Shown here: piece by piece, positions 36,469 to 45,586 of the stretch
How positions within the stretch are numbered: the stretch's first letter is position 1
Layout: each line of letters opens with the position of its first letter
NCBI GenBank assembly: GCA_034506395.1
Contig: JAPDPQ010000020.1
Location: 1 to 64,000 of the forward strand
DNA: 64,000 nucleotides
Direction: 5' to 3'
Source: a candidate division KSB1 bacterium
GTDB lineage: Bacteria > Zhuqueibacterota > Zhuqueibacteria > Thermofontimicrobiales > Thermofontimicrobiaceae
Translations under genes and position numbers: made by a program
The notes under the pieces: generated by a model
The model's database searches: none
What the model was told of the DNA's origin: nothing
What the model saw: the letters and a program-made list of their open reading frames with translations, nothing else

Positions 36469-37539
36469 ATGAGAAAGGACAATAAAAGGATGATGTTTTT
36501 GTACCGAATGGCTTTTGTTCCACTCGCTGTAATTTGCTGCACCATTATTTTGATCTACGCCTGTCAAAAAAAGACAGCCATCAGTCAGCGCCAGATCGAT
36601 CGGATTTTATTCTTATCGAATCGAGAGGCCGTTCCCCGTGAATTCGATGTCTTTTCCATGAATCGGGATGACAGTCAGCCACGCAATCTCACCCGACACA
36701 TTCACGGCATTCGGTCGTTTTCAAATCCCGTGGTTTCGCATGACGGGAAAACCGTGCTTTTTGTGACACTCTATCAAATGCAAAGAACTTTGTATGCCTT
36801 GCAATTGGGCGACACAGTTGCCACGCCGCTCACGCAGGTGCAAATCGATCAGCCCCAGCCCCGTTTCGCTCCTGATGATCGATATATCATATTCGTCGAC
36901 AAAGTAGAAGGACGTCATCAGATCTTTCGCATGAACCGTGATGGTTCGGATCGAAAGAATCTGTCGCAAAATAATTTCGATGATACTGAGCCAGAATTTT
37001 CCCCAGACGGCTCGAAAATCTGTTTTACCACCAGGCGGGGAAAAACCACGTCCATCGGCCTGATGAATGCCGATGGCTCCCAGCAAGAATTACTCACCGA
37101 TGATGCGGGGAATGATTCGAATTCAGCCTTTTCACCCGATGGTGCCAAAATTGCCTTTTGCTCGGATCGCCGTGGCAGCTCTGATATTTATTATTTGAAT
37201 CTATCGGATAAAAAATTGGTCCTTTTGTTTGAACACAAGTCTCATGACGTAGCGCCCCAATTTTCACCCGATGGCAAATATGTCCTGTTCAGCTCCAACA
37301 TCCGAGGCATGAAATACCGTGATCTGATGTTGGTTCCCGTGAAGTCGAAAAAGGTGAAAAATCTAACCCAGAACTTGAACTATATCAATCATAATCCGAT
37401 ATTCTTGCCAGACGGAAAATCGATATTGTTTGAGTCGATGCGATTCGAGGATTCGGAAATTTATGAGATCGGAATTGACGGCAAAAATTTGAGGAATTTG
37501 ACTAATCACCCCAGTTGGGATTTGGCGCCAGCTTTATAA
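36469..37539 (+). CDS. TolB-like WD40/PD40 beta-propeller lipoprotein
   Basis: A 356-residue protein (ATG at 36490 is an alternative start). The N-terminal hydrophobic segment ends 'IILIYACQKK', a plausible lipoprotein cleavage site at Cys. The rest is a six-bladed PD40 propeller, with repeated 'FSPDGSKICFTT', 'FSPDGAKIAFCSDR', 'FSPDGKYVLFSS' and 'LPDGKSILFES' blades joined by 'GLMNADGS' and 'LTNHPSWD' strands. Such TolB-like domains also occur in oligogalacturonate lyase relatives (PL22), but the His/Mn site of PL22 was not recognised here. It sits 16 bp before the alginate-lyase-like gene and is probably co-transcribed with it. It is likely periplasmic and binding or scaffolding in function. 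Confidence 0.8.
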   Translation: MRKDNKRMMFLYRMAFVPLAVICCTIILIYACQKKTAISQRQIDRILFLSNREAVPREFDVFSMNRDDSQPRNLTRHIHGIRSFSNPVVSHDGKTVLFVTLYQMQRTLYALQLGDTVATPLTQVQIDQPQPRFAPDDRYIIFVDKVEGRHQIFRMNRDGSDRKNLSQNNFDDTEPEFSPDGSKICFTTRRGKTTSIGLMNADGSQQELLTDDAGNDSNSAFSPDGAKIAFCSDRRGSSDIYYLNLSDKKLVLLFEHKSHDVAPQFSPDGKYVLFSSNIRGMKYRDLMLVPVKSKKVKNLTQNLNYINHNPIFLPDGKSILFESMRFEDSEIYEIGIDGKNLRNLTNHPSWDLAPAL

Positions 37540-37555
37540 TTCTACCAGGTCAGCT

Positions 37556-39049
37556 ATGAATTCATTCCCAAAACTGCGATGTAAACTTGCCTTCTGTGCC
37601 TTGATGCTAATTCCATTTTTCGTGAGCGCACAGACTTTTCCTGATTCACCCGAACCCTGGCGGGAGGCATACAATATTTCGCTTGCTGGCTTCCAATTCA
37701 ATCATCCAATGACGGTGATAAATTCAAATGAATTGGAAATCATCAAGCAGCGCATCAGCAGCAAGATCGAACCGCAGCACACGGCCTTTGCCAAATTGTT
37801 GACCGAGGCGGCGGTTCAGCTCAATTTTGTGCCCGATGCCCCTGATACCATGAATATTATGGGTGGCTACGAGCCAAATTCCAATCTCGATCAAATGAGG
37901 GAATGGCTGTGGCGCAATTGCCATGCGGCGTACACCTGCGGCCTGGCGTATGCCTTAACAGGTGATCCGATCTACGCCGAAAAAGCCAGGGAAGTGTTGA
38001 TGAATTGGGCGAACAGGATGACGACATTCACGGGTGGCGATCGAGGGTTGCAGCTTGGCTCATGGTTCTCACCCATGCTGTACGCCGCTGACCTGATTCA
38101 TGACTATGCAGGCTGGACCAGTTCCGAGCGGATCAACTTCAAATATTGGTGGCGAAATAATTGCCTGATCCATACCATCGATGTCATGCGCCATAAAGAC
38201 AATAACTGGAAAGATGCGGGACTATTGGGGGTGCTGGCCGCCGCCGTGGTGCTGGAAGATACGCTGCTGTTGAAAGAAGGATTGGTTCAATTAAAGAGCT
38301 ACTTTTTCAGCCGCACCGATCATTTTGTTCAAAATCCAGGTCCAGGCTGGAAGATCAAAAAGGATCACCGTGGGGTGTACTTGCCACGAGAAGTGGTCCG
38401 CAACGATGGCAGCAGCGGCTTAACCTACACCGCTTATGCACTGACGACCATGACCCAATGCCTGGAAATTGCCCGTTACGTGGGATTCAATTTCTGGCAC
38501 GATGCGACCGAGGAGGGCGCCACCCTCAAAGAGTTGATTGAACAATATTATCGCTGGGACATCGAAAACGCACCCTTCCCCTGGCACAGCAATCCCAATA
38601 AGAGCAAAAAGCGGAGAAATTGCTATGAATTGGCCAACATTCATTTTGCGCTCGATGCGAGCATGAAGAATTGGATTCAATTAAACAGGCCACAGGTCGG
38701 CAGAGAGGGCGATGAGTATATCACTTTAAATAAGGGCGACCTATTTGAGCCATCGGCCATTTTCGCCGCAGCAGGCCTGCAGCCGTTGCATTTCAAATTA
38801 TTTCAGAACTACCCCAATCCATTTAATTCGGTAACGACTATTCAGTATCAGCTTTTAAAATCGAGTCACACAAAGTTAGTGATTTATGATCTGCTGGGCC
38901 AAGAGATAGCGTTATTGGTCGATCAATACCAGAACGATGGGCAATATCAGATCAACTGGAATGCCAGGGATTTGCCAGGCGGTATTTATTTTTGCCGATT
39001 GCAGGAAGGGGATTTTTCAGAGACGAAGAAATTGATTGTGCAGAAGTGA
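37556..39049 (+). CDS. Alginate-lyase-superfamily polysaccharide lyase with T9SS domain
   Basis: A 497-residue protein. A signal peptide ('IPFFVSAQ') leads to an (alpha/alpha) toroid of the alginate_lyase (PF05426) superfamily at about 45-380. 'NCHAAYTCGLAYALTGDPIYAEKA' and 'DNNWKDAGLLGVLAAAVVL' contain the Asn/His cluster expected at the active site, and 'DHRGVYLPREVVRNDGSSG' follows. It may belong to PL5 or the related glucuronan-lyase group PL38; the precise family cannot be told by eye. The C-terminus is a T9SS type A domain ('NYPNPFNSVTTIQY ... KKLIVQK'). It should cut uronate chains by beta-elimination outside the cell, widening the island's range beyond homogalacturonan. Confidence 0.85.
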   Translation: MNSFPKLRCKLAFCALMLIPFFVSAQTFPDSPEPWREAYNISLAGFQFNHPMTVINSNELEIIKQRISSKIEPQHTAFAKLLTEAAVQLNFVPDAPDTMNIMGGYEPNSNLDQMREWLWRNCHAAYTCGLAYALTGDPIYAEKAREVLMNWANRMTTFTGGDRGLQLGSWFSPMLYAADLIHDYAGWTSSERINFKYWWRNNCLIHTIDVMRHKDNNWKDAGLLGVLAAAVVLEDTLLLKEGLVQLKSYFFSRTDHFVQNPGPGWKIKKDHRGVYLPREVVRNDGSSGLTYTAYALTTMTQCLEIARYVGFNFWHDATEEGATLKELIEQYYRWDIENAPFPWHSNPNKSKKRRNCYELANIHFALDASMKNWIQLNRPQVGREGDEYITLNKGDLFEPSAIFAAAGLQPLHFKLFQNYPNPFNSVTTIQYQLLKSSHTKLVIYDLLGQEIALLVDQYQNDGQYQINWNARDLPGGIYFCRLQEGDFSETKKLIVQK

Positions 39050-39796
39050 ATATCGCTCCTGCAAAATAAAAATAAATGGGTCATTGCAAGAATCCGTCCG
39101 CTAATCGGCAATCAGTGTCAAGCTGACTAAATCATTTCATAATTTCTTGAAGGATTAATAAATGGTTTCCACCGTAATCTAATTATGATGAAATATTCAA
39201 ATCGAGAAGGAATTAATCTTGTCCAACACGATTTTATTTCTGATCGATGTAAGCTATTAAAGTTCGGTTTGATAGATCAAATCCATTAGACTTTAGTAAC
39301 CTTAGTAGCCCATGATGATCTACCAATGCTAAACCTTATTCGCTTATTTTTCTTTCAAGCATTATTTCTGATAAGGTAATAAGGTTCGTGCTGTCCTGGC
39401 TCGGGCTTGTTACTAAGGTTAATAAGGTTTTGTATCAGTTAGGACGCTGGATTATACTGCAAACGGTCACAAATTGAACATTTTTTTATTGTCATTGCGA
39501 GGCGTTTTTTGCCGAAGCAATCTTTTGAGTGCTTAGTCTCAAAGGATTGCTTCGCTTCACTCCGTTTCGCTCGCAATGACATGAAAGTTCGTTTTATGCC
39601 CGTACAAAGTATAAATCTGATAGACCATGTTACGCTTGGTAAACCATTTTCCAATTTCCTGTAGGATTATTTTAGGTGTTTTCTTTATTTCAGCTAACTG
39701 ATTTTTGATGATTACTCTCTGGCTGACATTATGCTTTTCTGTGATCTCTGAGTCTCTGTGGCAGAGTTTGTGAAAAATATTATAGGAGATTTTAAC
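39050..39796. repeat. Long gap with two hairpin repeats
   Basis: 747 bp without a gene. It holds a long imperfect palindrome at about 39290-39432 (CTTAGTAACCTTAGTAGCCC / GGGCTTGTTACTAAGG, AACCTTATT / AATAAGGTT) and a REP-like element at 39491-39580 (GTCATTGCGAGGC ... CGCTCGCAATGAC with inner GAAGCAATC / GATTGCTTC). Near the end is CTCTGAGTCTCTGTGG, a copy of the 36.4-kb arm. AGGAG at 39785-39789 serves the next gene. Confidence 0.8.
39491..39580. repeat. REP-like palindrome GTCATTGCGAG ... CTCGCAATGAC
   Basis: 90 bp with perfect outer arms GTCATTGCGAG / CTCGCAATGAC and inner arms GAAGCAATC / GATTGCTTC. It is related in layout to the GTCATTCCGAGCGAAGCGAG elements elsewhere in the window. Confidence 0.85.
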
Positions 39797-41023
39797 ATGA
39801 AATTCCATGACCTTAAACGTCGTAATTTCCTGAAAACAGTTCTTGGGGCAATCGGAGGCTATGGCGCCGCTTCGATGATCACGCCGAGCTGGGCCGCCAC
39901 TTCAAATGTCTTGAGCCAGGCAAAGCAATCGATTGACAATCTTCGTATCACTGAGCTCAACTTTCTGGATTTGAAATTCCCAGGGCAATTGCCCCGCAAA
40001 TGGAATTCGATCATCCACACGGGCGGTGGTTCGCCCCAGATGACGCAACTGGAGCTCCATACCAACCAGGGAATCGTGGGGCGCAGCTTGCCAAAAGGTA
40101 ATCGCAGCATGATTCAATCCCTTTTTAAAAAAATTGTCAAGGATGAAAACCCGTTTTTTGTGGAGCGCATCTGGGATCGGATGTATCATGAAAATCGCAA
40201 GCCAGTGGCCAAAGGGGAATATATCGAGGTCATGGGCTCGATCGACATGGCGATCTGGGATATCATCGGCAAAGCGCTCAATTTGCCTGTGTACAAAGTG
40301 CTGGGCGCCTGTCGCACCAAAATTCGAGTGTATGCGGCTGGCGGTTACTATGAAGAGAACAAATCCATTTCCGATCTGGCGAAGGAGATGGAGGGCTATG
40401 TCAAAGAAGGATTTCGGGCAGTTAAAATGAAGGTGGGCGGCGCTGATTTCAATACCGATGTGGAACGGGTGCGAGCCGTCCGTGATGCCATCGGTCCCGA
40501 TGTCGACCTGCTGATCGATGCCAACAATAAATGGCGGGCGTACGAAGCCATTCGCTTTGGGCGGGCGGTCGAGAAATACAATATCTTCTGGTTCGAAGAG
40601 CCTGTCGAACCCGATGATTTTGCTGGCTGCGCTGAAGTCAAACGGGAACTGGATATTCCGATCGTCGCTGGGGAAAACGAATATACCATCTGGGGCTGTC
40701 GGGATTTGATCGTGAATCAATCCGCCGATATCTTGAACCTGGATACGGTCAAGGCGGGCGGCATTACCGAGTACCGCAAGATCGCCGCACTGGCGTCGGC
40801 ATTTCATATCCCCGTGGCGCCGCATGGCAGCCCGCACATGGCGATCCACCTGCTGGGTTCCGTTCCCAACGCCTTGATCATGGAAACCTATCCCATGGTG
40901 GAAAGCAAATACAATCCCGCCCTGCCGCTATTTCCCGTAAAGGATGGCTATATCGAGATGCCAGAAACGCCAGGGCTGGGCATAGATCTGGATCCAGCGG
41001 ATGTGAAAAAGTACAAGATTTAG
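39797..41023 (+). CDS. Tat-exported mandelate racemase/enolase-superfamily dehydratase (copy 1)
   Basis: A 408-residue protein, ATG at 39797 with AGGAG upstream. The N-terminus has a twin-arginine signal ('LKRRNFLKTVLGAIGG' to 'SWAA'). The body is the two-domain mandelate racemase/muconate lactonizing fold with all key residues: Lys210 and Lys212 ('VKMKVG'), metal ligands Asp241 ('IDANN'), Glu267 ('FEEP') and Glu293 ('AGENEY'), and His343 ('APHGSPH'). This set abstracts a proton alpha to a carboxylate, as in galactonate, galactarate or related acid-sugar dehydratases. Export by Tat is unusual since such enzymes are normally cytosolic. A second Tat-exported member follows. The substrate is probably an acid sugar from pectin; the exact one cannot be told. 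Confidence 0.9.
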   Translation: MKFHDLKRRNFLKTVLGAIGGYGAASMITPSWAATSNVLSQAKQSIDNLRITELNFLDLKFPGQLPRKWNSIIHTGGGSPQMTQLELHTNQGIVGRSLPKGNRSMIQSLFKKIVKDENPFFVERIWDRMYHENRKPVAKGEYIEVMGSIDMAIWDIIGKALNLPVYKVLGACRTKIRVYAAGGYYEENKSISDLAKEMEGYVKEGFRAVKMKVGGADFNTDVERVRAVRDAIGPDVDLLIDANNKWRAYEAIRFGRAVEKYNIFWFEEPVEPDDFAGCAEVKRELDIPIVAGENEYTIWGCRDLIVNQSADILNLDTVKAGGITEYRKIAALASAFHIPVAPHGSPHMAIHLLGSVPNALIMETYPMVESKYNPALPLFPVKDGYIEMPETPGLGIDLDPADVKKYKI

Positions 41024-41360
41024 AAAAGTGGAATTACCCTTGCGAAGGTCTCAGAAATTTGAATGGTAATTAGGTTTGTAAATTTGACATCCCCCCTGGC
41101 CCCCCTTCAAAGGGGGGAAATCGCTAAAAGTCCTCCTTTGAAGCGACCGAAGTAAGTGCCCTCCAGGGCAGGGGGGCATAATTAAATCAAACCGAGTGGC
41201 TTTTTTCAATTACCAGACCAATCGTTTTATTTTTTGCATGAAGTTTTGATCATTGAAATTTAGTAATTGAAATTTATTTGGAATTTGGCCATTTGTAATT
41301 TGGAATTTGCCCATCGGATGACAAACGCTATGATAAAATAAATTTGACTCAGGAATATCC
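41024..41360. repeat. Gap with C-run/G-run palindrome and GGAATTTG-type repeat
   Basis: The palindrome 41086-41180 (GACATCCCCCCTGG ... AGGGCAGGGGGGCAT, with CCTTCAAAGG inside) is copy 2 of the C-run family. 41255-41320 holds an AT-rich stretch with repeated TTTGGAATTTG, a sequence also dense at 48230-48345. AAGGTCTCAGAAATTT at 41045 belongs to a short word seen in three other gaps. No gene. Confidence 0.75.
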
Positions 41361-42581
41361 ATGAACAACCAACTCAATCGTCGAAATTTCCTTTCCGCTC
41401 TGGGATTAACGGCAGCAGGAACTTTTGCCATGGCAACGCCACTGGCTGCCATCAAGCCGCAGGATGATAAATTTAATCCGCTGCCAAAAGTATCCGATCT
41501 GAAAATTACGGATGTCAAGACATATAAGCTGGCAAGGGCGATCCTTATCAAGCTGGAGACTAACACGGATATTAACGGCTGGGGCGAAGCCAGTTCCAAT
41601 AGCCGACCCGTGATCGAAGCGTTCATCCACGACAAATTGAAAAAAGTGGTGATCGGGCAGGATCCGTTCAATGTCGAGCCATTATGGGATCGACTGTTCT
41701 GGGGCGAGCACGACCTGGGGCCCGCAGGCGCCCTGCCGTATGCCATCGCTGGGTTGGATCTGGCGATGTGGGATATCAAAGGCAAGGTTTTGAACGTGCC
41801 TGTGTACCGATTGCTGGGAGGTTGTTATCGCAAAGAGATGCCCGCCTACTGTGGCATTCCCTTGAATGGCGGCAAGGTGTCGGTCGAGGAAGCGATCGAA
41901 CGGGCCCAGAAGGTTGTGGCTTTGGGTTTTAAAGTCATCAAATTGCGGATGCAGATCAGAGAGTACAACCTGGACCCCATTCCTGATCCCACTATCCCAT
42001 ATTACACTGCCTTGCGAAAGGCGCTGCCCGATGAGGTGGAAATATTTGTCGATCCCAATGAGGGCTACACAGCGGCCAGGGCGATTCAGGTGGGCAAGGA
42101 ACTGCAAAACATGGGCATGAAATATTATGAAAGCCCCTGCCCACTGGAAGACCATCGTGATCTTGCAGAAGTGGTGCGAGCGATGGATATTCCCGTGATG
42201 GCGGGCGAGAAATGCTACACCCGTTGGCAGATGCGGGACCTTATTCTCGAGGCCAATCCCGATATCATTCAGCCCGATGTGATCAAAGCGGGCGGGATTA
42301 CCGAGGTGAAAAAGATCGCAGCACTCGGCCAAACGTTCTTCAAAGCCCTGGTGCTGCACAACACTAAACCGACTCTGGGTACGGCGGCGTCGCTCCATGT
42401 GATGGCATCGATTTCCAATGCTGGACCATTTCTGGAATTCGTGGAGCTGGATTCCTATCGTGAAGTGCTGAGCGTGTTTGACACTCAGATTGCATTCAAA
42501 GATGGCAAATTGCTGCTGCCCGAATTGCCTGGGCTGGGGTTGGTGATCAATGAAAAAAGGGTCGAGAAGCTGGCGAAATAA
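41361..42581 (+). CDS. Tat-exported mandelate racemase/enolase-superfamily protein (copy 2)
   Basis: A 406-residue protein with a Tat signal ('LNRRNFLSALGLTAAG' to 'TPLAA'). The fold and ligands are those of the mandelate racemase group: Asp231 ('VDPNEGY'), Glu257 ('YESPCP'), Glu283 ('AGEKCYT') and His333 ('VLHNTKP'). The usual KxK pair is 'IKLRM', so the second lysine is Arg196. Such a change is known within the superfamily and usually alters which proton is taken, so this enzyme probably acts on a different epimer from copy 1. Sequence similarity to copy 1 is modest, so the pair is not a recent duplication. It is likely a second acid-sugar step outside the cytoplasm. The substrate is unknown. 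Confidence 0.88.
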   Translation: MNNQLNRRNFLSALGLTAAGTFAMATPLAAIKPQDDKFNPLPKVSDLKITDVKTYKLARAILIKLETNTDINGWGEASSNSRPVIEAFIHDKLKKVVIGQDPFNVEPLWDRLFWGEHDLGPAGALPYAIAGLDLAMWDIKGKVLNVPVYRLLGGCYRKEMPAYCGIPLNGGKVSVEEAIERAQKVVALGFKVIKLRMQIREYNLDPIPDPTIPYYTALRKALPDEVEIFVDPNEGYTAARAIQVGKELQNMGMKYYESPCPLEDHRDLAEVVRAMDIPVMAGEKCYTRWQMRDLILEANPDIIQPDVIKAGGITEVKKIAALGQTFFKALVLHNTKPTLGTAASLHVMASISNAGPFLEFVELDSYREVLSVFDTQIAFKDGKLLLPELPGLGLVINEKRVEKLAK

Positions 42582-43054
42582 ATTGCAGGTCAAATTGGCA
42601 ATTTGTCCAATAAAATGTTTGGTCGCAGAAATGAAAGGTCTCAGAATTTGGAATCTTAAAAAGTAACGATATTAAAATCCTTGCGAAGGTTTAGAACCTT
42701 CGCAAGGGTGTTCTCGCTAAAGTGTAAGACAAATTGGCAATTTGTCCTAAAATGTTTGGTCACAGAACCGTCCGCCAATTGGTGGGACGGCCCGCCCTTT
42801 GGCAATTGGCGTCAACATAAGCGAATATTCAGGAAGGCGCTGTCATTCTGAGGAGCGAAGCGACGAAGAATCCCTTCAATAAGCGCACCTAATTTCGTTT
42901 AATCAAGAGATTCTTCGCTCTCCGCCAGTTGGCGGATCGCTCAGAATGACATTGTTCTCTTAAGTTGACGCCAATTGCCTACTGGTGGATTAAAAGGTCT
43001 CAGAAATTGAAATTTTCCCTGTAAAAGTTTAGAACCTTTTAATGAGAAGGTTAA
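42582..43054. repeat. Repeat-filled gap without a gene
   Basis: Contains two copies of a ~40-bp unit (AAATTGGCAATTTGTCC ... AAAATGTTTGGTC at about 42592 and 42731), a CCTTGCGAAGGTT palindrome (42679-42707), a complete MITE-like element (42801-42979) and two AAGGTCTCAGAA words (42634, 42993). Nothing coding is visible. Confidence 0.8.
42801..42979. mobile_element. MITE-like element, family B copy 2 (intact ends)
   Basis: 179 bp with perfect 15-bp terminal inverted repeats GGCAATTGGCGTCAA (42801-42815) and TTGACGCCAATTGCC (42965-42979). The inside carries GTCATTCTGAGGAGCGAAGC, GAAGAATC / GATTCTTC arms and CTCCGCCAGTTGGCGGATC. Copy 1 is at 34844-35014. It is non-coding; no transposase in the window shares its ends. 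Confidence 0.85.
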
Positions 43055-45586
43055 ATGAGAAAATCAATATCGCTTCTATGGCCATTTGTTCTTTCGATTC
43101 TACTGAATCTCATTCTGGGTGGGTCAGAATGTGGTTCCCGTTCGCTTGCCTGCTTTCGATTCGATGCGGGCGCTGAAAACAGCGCTGTGCAAAAGAGAAC
43201 GATCCTTTTGACACCCGATATGATCTATGAACCCCGCAACGGTTTTGGCTGGCTGGCTCGACCCGATCGTGCCTTTGTTCGCAGCGGATTGGAGCGATCC
43301 CGATCTGAGTTTACTATCGATGGTGTGGTCGGGCAAGAAATCAGCTTCCGAGCCGATCTGACAGAGGGCAATTGGTGGCTGACGTTGTGGCTGGAAGCAG
43401 GCGTGGAAGACTCGAGCACCGTTTCCATTGCAATCAATGGAGAAAAAAGGAATTTGCATTGGCAAGCATTTGCGCCGCCTGCCGAGGGGCGAACTGAAAT
43501 CCAGTATATCTATCGGCTGTTTCACGGCCATGTGGCTGTCCACGAGGATGGGCTGCAATTTCTTATGACCTGCCAGCGAGATTCGGTTCGGCTATTGGGT
43601 TTCACCCTCATGCCTGATCCGCTTCCTAACAAACCAATTCATCATCAGCTCATCGGCCGCTTCAAACAGGCGGGGCGCTATGGAGCAACCCTGTCGCTCG
43701 ATAGCCTGCTCATTGATCTGAAAAAACTATCAGCCCAGCAGCCGAGGGATAATTTTATTATCTATTGGGTGGAACAAATCGAGCTGCTGAGTCTCGCTGA
43801 GCAATTGAAAAACATGATGGGCTGGAGCTGGGCCACACAGAAGACAGGCATGGGCATTTTCGATCGCTACCATCAGGCATTGATGCTGCTGGACGGATTG
43901 CTCGATCGACCCGATGCGGAAAAGTATTATTTCTACGAACGGGCGCTCTGGCTGCGGGGAACGCTGCTTTACTGGCTCGGCGAAGAACGTCATGGCCAAA
44001 ATGAAATCAAAGGAGCACGGCGTGATTTGGCCGCCCTCTATCAGCGCTATCCCCATGACCCGCTGCTGGCCATGTACAATGGCAAAAAAATTGACCAGCC
44101 CGATCCGTGCGATCAGTTAGAGAAAACATCTGGAGCACCCCTATGGTCTCTCGCCCAGCGAGAAGCTCTGTGTCGTTTGCGCCATATTGCCCATTGGTGG
44201 GTAAAAGAACGGCAGGCCCCTAACGGCGAGCTCGGCGGAAAGTTGGACGACGACGTGGAATCGCTGCGCTGGTGGACACCATTGATTCTGGCTGGGGATA
44301 CTATCGCTTTCAATGGCTGGCGCAAGCTGGCAGATGGCGTCTGGAACAGTCCCGATGTCTATCAGGGCTATTGCAGGCACGCCCGTGATGTGGAACATGC
44401 TTCGGAGTACATTGCTGATACCGCTCCCGATATGATCCTCTTCAGCGATGATCCGCTGTTCCTGGAGCGCTTGCAGCCATCGCTCCATTATTTTGATACG
44501 CTGTGGACGGCAATCACGCCAAAGGGGCATCGGTTTTTTCGGTCGACCTGGTTCAGCTCCCGAGAGGTGATAACCGATCCGCCCAGGAATCGGGACCACG
44601 AATACAACACCCGTGCTGTAAAAGCAATTCGCTATTTCGCCTGGAGGACACATGAACCTGAGGCTATTCAATTGCTTCACGAATGGTCACTGGCCTGGGT
44701 GAATGCTGCCATGCGCACGGATAAAGGCAAGCCCACTGGCATCATTCCCGCCTCGGTTCGATTCCCTGATGAGGCGCTGAACGCCGACGAGCCTACCTGG
44801 TATAAAGCCAACATGTTCTGGGATTATTATGACTGGGAAGCGCACAAGGGCAGCATGATGCTGGATCAACTGCTGTTCACCTACACACTGACCCAGGACA
44901 CGACGCTGCTGACGCCGCTGTTCGCTTCATTGAATTTGATCTCCTCGCAAGAGGGTAGCCAGCATTCCAACGAAAAAAATGCGCCGAGGCCCCCTGGTTC
45001 GCCTGAATGGGCCGTCGCCAAGTTGCGTGACGACGAAACCTTCTGGAGCGTGGTTGGCCAATGGCGATTCATTTCGGGCGATACCCGCTACGATCATCTG
45101 ATCCATCGCTATGGCTCCCCTTATCTGCGCTATCGTCTGACTGGGGATGAAAACCATCTGCTGGAAGGATTGCAAGTGTTGCTGGAGAGCGTTCGCTACA
45201 ATGTGCCGCTCCTAACTTACGAGGTTTTGCACACCGATCGGGTGTATGTTCGTGGCGCCCATCATCTCAAAGCGATGCTCACGGGGGATGGCGTTACCGA
45301 AGGCATGTCGCCCTACTACGCTGTCTCCTGGGAAGGGACTGATGAAAATTTCACGGCACTGGTCACGGAGTCGGGAAAGGATCATCTCAGCGTGCAAATT
45401 TATTCGCATTCGAACGAGCAAGATGAAATTAACATGCGTCTGTGGCAGCTTGCGCCTGGGACGTACCAATTAACATATCGATCTGAGCAAGCTGCACATG
45501 AATCAAAATTTTTGATGAGAGAGAAGGGCCAGCGGATCGCATTGGTTTTGCCAGCAAGATCGTTGTTGGAAGTTCGGATATATTAA
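43055..45586 (+). CDS. Large secreted protein of unknown family, probable (alpha/alpha) toroid
   Basis: An 843-residue protein with AGAAGG before ATG 43055. A signal peptide ('FVLSILLNLILGGS') precedes a beta-rich N-terminal part (about 35-185, 'FRFDAGAENSAVQ', 'TPDMIYEPRNGFGW', 'TLWLEAGVEDSSTVSIAING') that resembles a malectin or galactose-binding-like carbohydrate module. The remainder is helix-rich with Trp and Tyr ('LRWWTPLILAG', 'MFWDYYDWEAHKG', 'DETFWSVVGQWRFISG'), like toroid-fold glycosidases or lyases. I do not recognise a named family. Position between acid-sugar enzymes and beta-glucuronidase makes a carbohydrate-active function likely. No T9SS tail is present, so it is probably periplasmic. 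Confidence 0.72.
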   Translation: MRKSISLLWPFVLSILLNLILGGSECGSRSLACFRFDAGAENSAVQKRTILLTPDMIYEPRNGFGWLARPDRAFVRSGLERSRSEFTIDGVVGQEISFRADLTEGNWWLTLWLEAGVEDSSTVSIAINGEKRNLHWQAFAPPAEGRTEIQYIYRLFHGHVAVHEDGLQFLMTCQRDSVRLLGFTLMPDPLPNKPIHHQLIGRFKQAGRYGATLSLDSLLIDLKKLSAQQPRDNFIIYWVEQIELLSLAEQLKNMMGWSWATQKTGMGIFDRYHQALMLLDGLLDRPDAEKYYFYERALWLRGTLLYWLGEERHGQNEIKGARRDLAALYQRYPHDPLLAMYNGKKIDQPDPCDQLEKTSGAPLWSLAQREALCRLRHIAHWWVKERQAPNGELGGKLDDDVESLRWWTPLILAGDTIAFNGWRKLADGVWNSPDVYQGYCRHARDVEHASEYIADTAPDMILFSDDPLFLERLQPSLHYFDTLWTAITPKGHRFFRSTWFSSREVITDPPRNRDHEYNTRAVKAIRYFAWRTHEPEAIQLLHEWSLAWVNAAMRTDKGKPTGIIPASVRFPDEALNADEPTWYKANMFWDYYDWEAHKGSMMLDQLLFTYTLTQDTTLLTPLFASLNLISSQEGSQHSNEKNAPRPPGSPEWAVAKLRDDETFWSVVGQWRFISGDTRYDHLIHRYGSPYLRYRLTGDENHLLEGLQVLLESVRYNVPLLTYEVLHTDRVYVRGAHHLKAMLTGDGVTEGMSPYYAVSWEGTDENFTALVTESGKDHLSVQIYSHSNEQDEINMRLWQLAPGTYQLTYRSEQAAHESKFLMREKGQRIALVLPARSLLEVRIY

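Noticed and set aside
36469-37539. PL22 oligogalacturonate lyase for the PD40 propeller protein
   Set aside because: The propeller fits, but the length and the lack of a recognisable His/Gln metal site make a TolB-like binding protein more likely.
39902-40849. 315-codon open frame on the minus strand
   Set aside because: It lies wholly inside the Tat-exported enolase-family gene, which has clear family motifs; the opposite frame has none and is a by-product of base composition.
41682-42593. 303-codon minus-strand frame across the second enolase-family gene
   Set aside because: Complete overlap with a gene holding all metal ligands; no family resemblance of its own.
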